Below, piece after piece: positions 42,325 through 49,574 of a stretch of DNA of 49,574 nt. The first letter of the stretch is position 1. Every line of letters begins with the position of its first letter. This stretch comes from Streptomyces sp. NBC_00224 (GTDB lineage Bacteria; Actinomycetota; Actinomycetes; Streptomycetales; Streptomycetaceae). Both the position numbers and the translations under genes were made by a program. The DNA is taken from contig NZ_CP108108.1 of the NCBI RefSeq assembly GCF_041435195.1, forward strand, positions 1 to 49,574. The letters are read 5' to 3'. The notes beneath the pieces are model-generated. The model saw only the letters and a program-made list of their open reading frames with translations, was not told the origin of the DNA and made no database searches.

Positions 42325-43338
42325 AACGGGGCTGAGCGGCATCGGCCTGGCCGCCGGGCCCGTGGCCGGAGGCGTCCTGGCGCAGGCGTTCGACTGGCCC
42401 GCGATCTTCCTGGTCAACGTGCCCATCGGCGTGGTCCTGCTGGTGGCCGACCGACGTGTCCTGGCCGAGTCCCGCAACCCGAACGCGCGCGCCCTCGACA
42501 TCCCCGGCACGATCCTGTCCGTCCTCGCAGTCGGCACCCTGGCCTACGCCCTGATCGAGGGCGGCTCGCGCGGCTGGACCTCACCGCTGATCCTCGGCGG
42601 CTTCACGGCGGCGGCCGTCCTGCTCGCCGCATTCGTGGCCGTCGAGCGGCGCCACCGCGCACCGATGCTGCCCCTGGGCCTGTTCGGCCGGTGGCTGTTC
42701 ACCGTGTCCAACTCCGCCATGGTCGTGGTGGGGTTCGCGCTCATGGGTTCGTCGTTCTTCTTCTCCCAGTTCTTCGTGTACGTCCAGGGCAGCTCGATCC
42801 TGCGGGCCGGACTCCAGACCCTGCCCATGACTCTCGCCATGGTCCTCATCAGCCCCTTCGCGGGCCGCCTCGCCGCCAAATACGGCTAGCGGTCCGTCGT
42901 CACCAGCGGCCTGGCCCTGGCCGGCTTTGGCCTCCTCGCACTGGGAGGAGTACACGCCGACACCGGATACGCGAACGTGTGGTGGCGGCTCGCCACCGTC
43001 GGCGTCGGCTTCGCCCTGACCATGTCCCCACTGACCGGCGCCGCCATCCAGGCAGTCGACCCACAGGAGGGCGGCCTCGCCTCCGGCATCAGCAGCACCA
43101 CCCGGCAGATCGGCGCGGTGCTCGGAGCCGTGGTCCGCACCCGGCAGTCCAGCGGCGCTCCTTCGAGACCGGCCTCGACACCGCCTTCACCGTGGCCGGA
43201 GCCGTCACCCTGGCCACCGCCGTGTGCACCGGCCTATGGCTGGTGCAGTCCCGGCCGACACCCGCACCCGCGCCGACGCCCACGCCCGTGCCTGAGCCGC
43301 AGCAGCGTCCCAACCTCAGCGCGCGGCGAACTCCGTGA
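42325..43338 (+). pseudogene. MFS drug-exporter remnant (DHA2 type)
   Basis: The region starts in the middle of a 14-helix MFS exporter (GIGLAAGPVAGGVLAQAFDW, IFLVNVPIGVVLLV) and continues to GRLAAKYG, where a TAG at 42887-42889 interrupts the frame. The same frame goes on (SVVTSGLALAGFGLLALGGV, GLASGISSTTRQIGAVLGAV) up to about 43140. There it shifts to a frame ending SFETGLDTAFTVAGAVTLAT and a Pro-rich tail at 43338. It lacks the N-terminal six helices and has an internal stop and a frameshift. It once was a multidrug or product exporter. Confidence 0.85.
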
Positions 43339-43425
43339 ACTGCCTCCAGGATATCCGCCGACAGTGCAGTGCCGACTGCGTGCCCGCCAGGCGCTCGGAG
43401 CCGCGTGGCGAGCCGGTGCGGAACT

Positions 43426-43635
43426 TCATGCAATCGCGTCGATCACCCGGCGATGATCCCGCCACCGGCCACCACGCTTCGGCGTCCGGTTCGCCAGCAA
43501 CGGCTCAATCCGCGCTTCCTTCACCAGGTCTTCGAACTGGCCTGGCTCCAGGGCGTCGGGGACGAGGACGGTTCCGGCCTCCTCCCACGCCGTACGGGCG
43601 GCCGAGTGTTCGATGACGGGCTGTCCGGTATCCAT
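43426..43635 (-). CDS. Small hypothetical protein
   Basis: 69 aa from the ATG at 43635 (CAGGAG 9-10 nt upstream). Sequence features: TAWEEAGTVLVPDALEPGQF, LVKEARIEPLLANR and a basic end GGRWRDHRRVIDAIA. It is mixed alpha/beta with no signal peptide or Cys. No family recognised. It lies alone between the broken exporter and a further small gene pair. Confidence 0.45.
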   Translation of the reverse strand: MDTGQPVIEHSAARTAWEEAGTVLVPDALEPGQFEDLVKEARIEPLLANRTPKRGGRWRDHRRVIDAIA

Positions 43636-43828
43636 GCTGATCTCCTGTTCCACGAAGGGGCATCGCCGGGTTCAAGGGGCCGTCCCCGCCCCGCGGCCCG
43701 AGCCGATGGGCGCGGCGGGGCGGGAACGGCGGGGCGGCCGAGCAGGGGCCGCCCGCGCCGCCCGCAAGGGCGGCGGTCTGGTGCTCCGGCACCCGGTGGC
43801 ACATCCCCAGGCCGGGCGCCGGAGCGCT

Positions 43829-44023
43829 CTAGGTGCCGTCGCCCCCACTCTCCGGGGCGACGGTCACATCCGGCGCGGTCACAGCAGCCCGGCCGCCGGA
43901 CGCGTCATGGCGCAGCTCCTGATCGGCGGAGAGGCCGACCAGCACGAGCCCGGTGAGGATCGCACCCCACCAGCCGACAGCGGCCACCACGTCCCCGTCG
44001 ACCTGTAGCCGGCGGCGGGCCAT
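43829..44023 (-). CDS. Small membrane protein
   Basis: 64 aa from the ATG at 44023 (GTG 44026 possible). One hydrophobic helix (VVAAVGWWGAILTGLVLVGL) follows a short basic start, giving an N-in single-pass topology; the tail is acidic. The start overlaps the stop of the upstream gene (TGATG), so both are co-translated. Unknown function. Confidence 0.5.
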   Translation of the reverse strand: MARRRLQVDGDVVAAVGWWGAILTGLVLVGLSADQELRHDASGGRAAVTAPDVTVAPESGGDGT

Positions 44024-44337
44024 CACTGGCCGCCGATCGAGCGGGCGGCCTCGCGAGCCCGGATGGCCCGGTGCAGCTTCGCGGAGGTCGCGTACATCTG
44101 GGACGGGTTCAGGACCAGCTCGGCCCGCTGGGTGTCGCCGTCGCCGAGCACGACGTCCACCCCGATCCGGGCCTGCTCCGCCCCGTGGTCATAGGCGATG
44201 TCCCGCTCCAGCAAGACCACCGAGCGCACGGGTACTCGCACTGCCGGGGCCGAGGTGACCTGGAGCGCCTGGCCGGCGCCGGCGCTTTCGGTCACCTTCG
44301 GGAGGAGGCTGCTTCTTCCTGTTCCATCGGCGTGCAT
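44023..44337 (-). CDS. Small hypothetical protein coupled to a membrane peptide
   Basis: 104 aa from the ATG at 44337, for which the ribosome site is weak; a GTG about 45 nt downstream is an alternative. The core VRSVVLLERDIAYDHGAEQA then RIGVDVVLGDGDTQRAELVL is a plausible beta-rich domain, followed by an amphipathic helix (ATSAKLHRAIRAREAARSIG). It is coupled to the next small membrane protein. Not recognised. Confidence 0.5.
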   Translation of the reverse strand: MHADGTGRSSLLPKVTESAGAGQALQVTSAPAVRVPVRSVVLLERDIAYDHGAEQARIGVDVVLGDGDTQRAELVLNPSQMYATSAKLHRAIRAREAARSIGGQ

Positions 44338-44553
44338 CACGGGGTCACCGGCTCTCGGTTTCGGGGCGGCCGGACACAGCAACGAGGCGTTTTCGGCCGC
44401 CAGGCCAACGGGAAGCCCGGATCTCGACGTTCGACGTCGCGTAGACCGGGCAAGCACGTTCAGTTAAGGACGGCACACGCGGCGCGGTAACCCCATGTAA
44501 GGGACCCCCACGATGGGTACATTCCGTGGGGGGCGCCAACCGAGGGGGTAGGC

Positions 44554-45885
44554 ATGGCACTTCGGAATCCGCCGGGAGCGCTGCCCGCAGCCCTGCGACG
44601 CGATCCCCGCTTCACCGAGGCCCTGGCCCGGCGCGACATCAGCACGGTCTTCGCCCTAGCCCACACCGAGGGCGAGATCAGCTTCAACAAGATCAGCGAA
44701 GCGTGCGGCATCCGCGCCGAACGCGTCAGCCAGATCGCGCGCGGAAACGCCGACGTCACCTCCCTGCCGGTCCTGGAGCGGATCGCGGACGGACTCAGAA
44801 TCCCGGGCGCGGACTTAGGCTTGGCCGCAAGGCCATGGGAGGCCGTAGACCCGGTAACTCCCTTACAAGACCAAGGAGATGGAGACGATCAGATGAAGCG
44901 CCGCGATGTGATGCGCGGCGCGCTCGCTGCCGGTCTGGCAGGTACCGGGCTCGCCGCTTTAACGTCCACCCGTACCGACATCGACGCCGCCCTTGCCGCC
45001 GACCACACCCATCCCGATCTCGGCTACTGGGAGTCGACCGCCGAGCGGTACGGCTACGGTTACCACGGCCAGGCCCCGGCCGACGTCCTGGCGAACCTCC
45101 AGGACGACCTGGAGGAGATGAAGCCCCTCCTCTTCCAGGCCCAGACCGACAAGAGCCGCAGCCAGCTGTGCCACGTCACCGGGCAGATGGCGGGCATGCT
45201 CGCGATCGTCCTGCACGACCTCGGCAACCACCGCGAGGCCCACCGCTGGTTCGCCACCGCCGGACGGGCCGCCCAGCAGTCCGGAGACCAGCTCCTGCAC
45301 GCCTGGGTGCTGGGCCGCGAGGCCATGGTGCCGCTGAACTACGGCGCCCCGGCCGCCGCAGCGAAACTCGCCGACCAGGCCCGGCACCTGGCCGGGGAAA
45401 CCCCCAGCGCGGCCGCCGCCCTCGCGGCCGCCGTCGCATCGCGCGCCTACGCGATCGGCGGCGACCGCGACAAGGCCCTCGGCGCCGTCACGGACGTTGA
45501 GCGCCTCGCCGACCGGCTCAGCTCGCAACAGCACGCGGACACCTGGTTCGGCTACCCGATGCAAAAGCACCAAGTCCACATGAGTCAGGCCCTCACCCAC
45601 CTGGGAGACACCCGCCGCGCGTACGAAGCGCAGGCTGCCGCCCTGGAGCTGTCGCGGGCGCCGTCGCTGATGACACGGGCGCTGATCGCCATCGACCAGG
45701 CGTCCTGCCTCGCCCACGACGGCGATCGGGAAGGGGCCGTGCACGTCGCGACACGCGCTTACGACGGCCTCCCGGCCTCCTACCGCAACGGACTCACCCA
45801 GACCCGAGCCCTGGCCCTGTACCAGGCCCTGCCGGACGACACCCCCGGCCGTGACGACCTCGCCGAACTCTTGAACGCCGCCTGA
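44554..45885 (+). CDS. XRE-family regulator with TPR domain (second copy type)
   Basis: 443 aa. The N-terminal HTH is ISFNKISEACGIRAERVSQI followed by VTSLPVLERIADGLRIPGA. In the middle is a KRRDVMRGALAAGLAGTGLA segment that resembles a Tat signal but sits at residue ~113, a common oddity of this Streptomyces family. Helical repeats follow (LCHVTGQMAGMLAIVLHDLG, AVASRAYAIGGDRDKALGAV). ATG 44554 with GAGGGGG upstream. It stands alone and shares layout, not close sequence, with the regulator at 40023. Confidence 0.87.
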   Translation: MALRNPPGALPAALRRDPRFTEALARRDISTVFALAHTEGEISFNKISEACGIRAERVSQIARGNADVTSLPVLERIADGLRIPGADLGLAARPWEAVDPVTPLQDQGDGDDQMKRRDVMRGALAAGLAGTGLAALTSTRTDIDAALAADHTHPDLGYWESTAERYGYGYHGQAPADVLANLQDDLEEMKPLLFQAQTDKSRSQLCHVTGQMAGMLAIVLHDLGNHREAHRWFATAGRAAQQSGDQLLHAWVLGREAMVPLNYGAPAAAAKLADQARHLAGETPSAAAALAAAVASRAYAIGGDRDKALGAVTDVERLADRLSSQQHADTWFGYPMQKHQVHMSQALTHLGDTRRAYEAQAAALELSRAPSLMTRALIAIDQASCLAHDGDREGAVHVATRAYDGLPASYRNGLTQTRALALYQALPDDTPGRDDLAELLNAA

Positions 45886-45959
45886 CCGAGGAAACGCGGG
45901 GGCCACGGCCGCTGGCCAAGTGCCCCCTGCGGGCAACCCCGAGTGATCGGTGTCGATGA

Positions 45960-46130
45960 CTTCGCTTCGCGCTGGCGACACCGCCATGCCACCGCGCTCC
46001 GTACGCCGTGGGGAACCACACCCGGCTGCGCCCGGCCCGTGGCAGGGTGATGCGCTCAACGAGGCCCTGGGTGCGCAGGCGGCCCAGGCGGCGTCGGATC
46101 TGCTCGATGCGCACCGGAAGTAGAAAGAAG
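45960..46130 (-). pseudogene. Replication-relaxation protein fragment
   Basis: The minus strand encodes IEQIRRRLGRLRTQGLVERI, then LPRAGRSRVWFPTAYGARW, which looks like the winged-helix part of actinobacterial replication-relaxation proteins found on plasmids and integrative elements. The N-terminal part and the rest of the protein are missing, and flanking residues are out of pattern. Relic of a plasmid backbone. Confidence 0.5.
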
Positions 46131-46541
46131 CGGGTGGGTGGGACAGGTCCCCGGCGGTGGGCGAGGGGATCGGGGCGGTGCTGGTGGTGCTCGTGTGTCG
46201 GCGGGATGCGCGCGGTGGCGGGAGCCACGGGCTGTCGCAGACAGCCCAGGACGGCGCGATGGACCGAGGCCGTGGGGGACGACGCCTCGGGACATCTGGG
46301 TGCGTCTGGCTCTGCTCGACGAACCCAGCCGCCACCAGTCTTACCGACGCCCTCGGCTGGCAGCGTCAGATGCTCCTGGCGGGCCGGATCGTGTGGTCAG
46401 CCGCTGCATGGCGGCCGCAACACCGGGGAGGGGCAGCCATGGGGATGGAGAGCGTCCGGGTGGTCTGGGTGTGAGACGGTGTCGTGCGCGTTTTCCCGTC
46501 TGGGGCCTGCCCTTGCTGGGTGGTCGGCTCCCGTACCGGCC

Positions 46542-46567
46542 CAACTATCGCAACTATGATAGTTGCG
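46542..46567. promoter_or_regulatory. Palindromic operator of the toxin-antitoxin operon
   Basis: CGCAACTAT-G-ATAGTTGCG (46549-46567) is a perfect inverted repeat. An extra CAACTAT half-site lies immediately to the left (46542-46548). It ends 16 nt before the antitoxin ATG, where Phd/YefM-type proteins normally repress their own operon. Confidence 0.75.
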
Positions 46568-46583
46568 GGGTAGGGTCGAGTCC

Positions 46584-46784
46584 ATGGAGACGAGGACGTA
46601 CACGACGATCGACCTGCGCAAGCAGATGGGCGAGATCCTCGACCGCACCCGGATCGCGGGCGAGCCCGCAGCGATCACCCGCAAGGGCAAGACCCTCGCC
46701 TACCTCGTGCCGGCCGAGTGGTTCGAGCAGTACACGGCCGCCCAGAACCCGCCGGCCCCCGCCGCCGGCCAGGACGCGGCCTGA
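46584..46784 (+). CDS. Phd/YefM-type antitoxin
   Basis: 66 aa. The N-terminal domain TTIDLRKQMGEILDRTRIAG, followed by AITRKGKTLAYLVPAEWFEQ, is the DNA-binding fold of the Phd/YefM family; the Pro/Ala-rich tail would be the toxin-neutralising part. ATG at 46584 with GGTAGGG upstream. The palindrome directly before it is the probable binding site. It is followed after 32 nt by a second small gene and then the putative toxin. Confidence 0.85.
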   Translation: METRTYTTIDLRKQMGEILDRTRIAGEPAAITRKGKTLAYLVPAEWFEQYTAAQNPPAPAAGQDAA

Positions 46785-46816
46785 CCGCCCGGCCGCGCGA
46801 ACAGGGAGCCCGCGTC

Positions 46817-47185
46817 ATGACTGCCCAGCCCGCACACTTCGACGGCCCCGGCGGCGACAAGCCCCGCCGGGTACCACCGATGCCCGAACGCACCCCCCAA
46901 GCACTGCGCCTGGCCATCCAGGAGCACGCCCCCCACCTGCTGCCGGACTTCGAGGCCCACTGGCGCCGCGCGATCGGCGACGCCTTCAACCTCACCCCGG
47001 TCCCGGCGTTCATGCGCCTGTGGTGGACCCAGTACGCCATCGCCCGCGACCCCGGCCTGGAAGCCCACCTGCGCGACGTCGAGGCCCGCGCGGCGACGTC
47101 GAAGGATCCTGCCGAGTCGACCCGTCTGCTGGCCGAGTACAGCAGCCTGCGCCGCCAGGCGGGTGCCGTGGAGCCCGGCCGGTGA
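46817..47185 (+). CDS. DUF6247-like protein between antitoxin and toxin
   Basis: 122 aa. RRVPPMPERTPQALRLAIQE, then HLLPDFEAHWRRAIGDAF and a long C-terminal helix pair (EARAATSKDPAESTRLLAEY). The beginning matches what is recalled of DUF6247, a family often next to toxin genes in Streptomyces. It ends GTGA with the next gene. It may be a third partner or a co-antitoxin; not tested. Confidence 0.65.
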   Translation: MTAQPAHFDGPGGDKPRRVPPMPERTPQALRLAIQEHAPHLLPDFEAHWRRAIGDAFNLTPVPAFMRLWWTQYAIARDPGLEAHLRDVEARAATSKDPAESTRLLAEYSSLRRQAGAVEPGR

Positions 47186-47505
47186 CCGATGAGCTCCCCG
47201 GCCCGCCGTGGAAGATGGACTGGACGGCAGAGGCCCTTCAGGAGTTCGAGGGCATGCCCGAGGACGGCAAGCAGCTGGTCCTGTCAGCCCGCGCGGAGCT
47301 GATCACCGCCACCGACCCCTATTTCCGGGGCATCGACGCCGACCTCGGCCTGCCGCATTGGATCACCGTCCGCCCACTGGCCTCGACCAGCCCCGGCGGC
47401 CCGCACATCGCCGACCTCGCCGGTGGCCGCGGCTGGCTCATCTTCACCTTCACCCGCCGCCACGCCGACCCCCAGATCACCGTCACCGACGCCTTCTGGT
47501 CCTGA
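47182..47505 (+). CDS. RelE/ParE-like toxin candidate
   Basis: 107 aa from GTG 47182 (coupled to the preceding stop). The region WTAEALQEFEGMPEDGKQLV, then LVLSARAELITATDPYF, and the last strands RGWLIFTFTRRHADPQITVT follow the helix-helix-sheet plan of RelE/ParE toxins, where a basic residue in the final strands (RRHAD) cuts mRNA or binds gyrase. Similarity is by pattern. Position after an antitoxin and a palindromic operator supports it. Confidence 0.65.
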   Translation: MTDELPGPPWKMDWTAEALQEFEGMPEDGKQLVLSARAELITATDPYFRGIDADLGLPHWITVRPLASTSPGGPHIADLAGGRGWLIFTFTRRHADPQITVTDAFWS

Positions 47506-48339
47506 CCCGCCGGTAGGCGCCGCAGGTTCTTCATGGGTCGGCGACAAGGGCGTACCCGGCGCGGAGCACGAGCGAGGCCTACCGGGAAGCCGAAGGTGAA
47601 GGCACTGTGGTGTAGATCGTGCCCGTCACGATTGCCGGTTCCGTACCGGAAGACATCCTGGGCGAGGTCAAGACCGAGTCCCTGACCCCGCCAGCCGCCT
47701 GACACCCGATCTGCTCACAGACGGACTGGACCCATGCCCGGCCCGCGCCAAAGTGGAGTGTGCACGACAGGCAAAAGCGTGGTGTCGCGCACGGAGACGG
47801 CGGGCTCCTGGAGGAGAGAACCAACGGCACCGCATCGTCGCTGACGGCGCGGAGAGCTGTCGATCGATTTGACGGCTTAACAGCATGAGGTGTCTTTCTC
47901 CGCGATAGCCGGAGGCAGAGGTGGACGCAGGGCGGGGCGGCGTGGCGTTTCCCTTGCGCCTCATCCCCTGCACGATCTCCTGAGCTGTCTGCTGAGTTGT
48001 CTCCTGACCTAGTCTTCCGGCACTCCCGTGAATGCTGCTGGTCACCACGGGTTTTGGTGTGGTGCGGGGCTGGACATCCCCTCCAGAGCCCCTCGCCCGC
48101 CCCAGACAAGAAAAAAGGGGAGGCAGGGAGGCGGGGGCGAGCGGCGCTGGAGGGGATCGGGGCGGCCGGTTTCCTGTTGCGCGGCGCCAGGGGGCTCCGC
48201 GCTGCGCCCGCTAATGGCGGGCAGGCGTCACGCGACCGCGTAAAGCACGCTGCACGGCCGCCTCCCGCGCTTCTGCCGTGCTCGGGCCTTCCTCTGCGTC
48301 CGCGTTGGGGATCGGCGCTCACAGAGACGGTGATGCGAT
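47506..48339. other. Noncoding stretch right of the toxin gene
   Basis: About 830 nt. Frames across it are long but Arg/Pro/Ser-rich and lack domain pattern; the longest (minus, 47579-48613) is the upstream membrane peptide read out of frame. Nothing reliable is seen. Confidence 0.5.
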
Positions 48340-48613
48340 TCACGGGTTGACGCGCTTGGCGAACGTGTAGATGACGGCCGTGATGCCGAAGCGTGCCGAC
48401 GCCTCCGAGGGCGGGGAGGGCCGCGGGGTGTTCGAACAGGACGGTGAAGGCGAACGCGGCGCCCAGGACGAGGAGTACGACCACTACAGCCTGGAGCTGG
48501 CGACGCAGCGAGGCATCCGCCGGCACCGGCACCGGCGAGGGTGTGGGTGCGGCGGCCGGGGGCTGGGCCGGGCTGGGGGACGGTACCGGGTTCGGGGTCG
48601 GGTGGGTGTTCAC
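48340..48613 (-). pseudogene. Small single-pass membrane protein, probably frameshifted
   Basis: From the ATG at 48613 a Pro-rich start is followed by RRQLQAVVVVLLVLGAAFAF then TVLFEHPAALPALGG, one transmembrane helix of the SpdB-like kind. The natural end (ITAVIYTFAKRVNP, TGA at 48340-48342) is in a different frame reached by a one-base shift near 48385; without it the frame runs on into nonsense. Such small proteins belong to conjugative spread or plasmid functions in Streptomyces, but the assignment is tentative. Confidence 0.45.
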
Positions 48614-49415
48614 GATGGTCCTCTCGATGGATGTGTGGGTGGAACGGGGGCAAGATTCGGCGCTGGACGACGGGCATTCAAGAGTTCGCGAAAATCCGTG
48701 AAGTCGCTGGTAGCGGGGCTCTTTCGCAGGGTTGGGCGAGGATTCGCGAACCCTTGAACGGGCCGTGGCGACCTGCTAGGGCAGCACGATGACGGACGGG
48801 CCGGTTAGCCACGCAAGTCCGGCTGAAGCCGGTGCCAGACGGCGGAGTGCGCACCGATGTTGCGTACGGGCGTTGCGCCCGCTGGCCGTCCGGCCGTGAA
48901 GCCGCCCTCCGGTGGGCCGGTCGCGCCTCGGGCGGGGCCTGCGCGCTGCGCCCGCTGTCGCGGGCCGGGGTATCGCGTGGGTGGGGCTGTCGGCGTGACA
49001 GATCCTCTGCGACCTGCGGGGCGCCTGGCCGACCCCCGTGGCTCAGTCCGACGCGACAGGTAACAGCACAAGCCGCGCGGTGGTGCTTACGCCGTAAGCG
49101 CCCGCAGTCCGTCACAGCCTGGCCAACGCGTGCCGCGCGTGCCGCGCGCGAAGGGCCCCGGGCTCAGGTGTCCGTGAGTGGGTGTCAGGCGCCCGAGGGG
49201 GCGGCCGGGGCCTGGGGCGCGGCGTGATGGTCACTCGCGCGGGGGGTTGCGGGGGTTGCCGGGTGTGTGCCACGGTGGGCACTCAATTCGAAAAGGGAAG
49301 CAAGTTGGGAATGTGCTGGATGGTGAATCCGGTATTCTGGTCCGAGAATTGACGGGTCCTCAGAAAACGGAAAGCAGAAAACCGTCCGACCCTGCCCCCA
49401 ACCCTTAACCAGACC
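48614..49415. other. Subterminal noncoding region
   Basis: About 800 nt. The first 600 nt are GC-rich without a convincing gene; short inverted repeats occur (GCTTAC-GCC-GTAAGC at 49084-49098). From about 49270 the composition becomes clearly more AT-rich, which is unusual for this window and leads into the hairpin cluster. Confidence 0.5.
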
Positions 49416-49574
49416 AATACAATTCGCGGAGCGAATTGTATTCCGGCCGGATCGCGAAGCGATTCGCGCCCAGGGCCAACGGAGTTGGCCCCTAAATTCC
49501 GGCGAAGCCGGAATTCAACCGCGCGGAGCGCGGTAATCCTCCCGCCGCGTAGCGGCGGCGCGTCGTGTCTGCGG
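49416..49574. repeat. Terminal cluster of hairpins, telomere-like
   Basis: Closely packed perfect inverted repeats with 3-nt GNA loops on the plus strand: 49416-49442 (12-bp arms, loop GGA), 49451-49463 (5 bp, GAA), 49473-49491 (8 bp, GGA), 49495-49515 (9 bp, GAA), 49518-49534 (7 bp, GGA), 49542-49558 (7 bp, GTA). They fill the last 160 nt up to the window end. GNA loops on the strand with the free 3' end are the hallmark of Streptomyces telomeric fold-back ends. The sequence is not the archetypal chromosomal telomere as remembered. Confidence 0.75.

Noticed and set aside
1..49574. tRNA or rRNA genes
   Set aside because: No cloverleaf-type sequence with a conserved T-loop or rRNA-like segment was noticed by eye; a tRNAscan run would be decisive.

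Overview
The window is very GC-rich, and its gene families (XRE-TPR regulators, TcpC-like conjugation remnant, replication-relaxation fragment, IS3/IS5-type transposases) point to a Streptomyces or close actinomycete. The right end is packed with short hairpins that look like a linear-replicon telomere, so the window probably lies at the end of a linear plasmid or chromosome. This is inferred from sequence patterns and remembered protein families; no database search was run.

1-14458: a type I-E CRISPR-Cas locus. Three arrays (1-1162, 2644-3159, 3368-3886) precede cas3. They are followed by cse1-cse2-cas7-cas5-cas6e-cas1-cas2 and a fourth array (14125-14458) whose leader starts inside the 3' end of cas2. 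The effector genes look intact, but cas1 carries a +1 frameshift before all its catalytic residues, so interference may work while spacer acquisition should not. The cas3-cse1 gap holds a tandem 24-bp repeat, a hairpin and a lone inverted CRISPR repeat core.

14459-21970: a mobile-DNA scar zone. It holds two small genes, an IS5-type remnant joined to an in-register CRISPR repeat-spacer-half-repeat relic, a complete IS3-family element, two winged-helix frames meeting at an 8-nt homopolymer, an alpha/beta hydrolase, another transposase remnant, a membrane-anchored protein and a long perfect inverted repeat.

22004-27072: plasmid or conjugation-type accessory DNA. A CoiA-like protein and a helix-turn-helix membrane protein diverge from a region with four TTGTCCG half-sites. 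A decayed conjugal-transfer gene and about 1.5 kb of repeat-rich DNA without a convincing gene follow.

27073-42184: the most unusual block. After a phosphotransferase-like gene comes a run of tightly packed minus-strand genes from 39847 down to 27909: a 44-aa peptide, MBL-fold protein, kinase-like protein, VOC protein, GNAT acetyltransferase, TPR-like protein, amino-acid permease, glutamine-synthetase-like ligase, a frameshifted HTH regulator, a double-NUDIX-like protein, a 56-aa peptide, a JmjC oxygenase and an aldo/keto reductase. A divergent XRE-TPR regulator and methyltransferase lie upstream. Two small peptides with strong ribosome sites beside putative tailoring enzymes suggest an undescribed peptide-modification (RiPP-like) locus.

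42185-49574: a broken MFS exporter, several small proteins, a second XRE-TPR regulator, a replication-relaxation fragment, a three-gene toxin-antitoxin-type operon with a palindromic operator, a damaged small membrane-protein gene and the terminal hairpin cluster.
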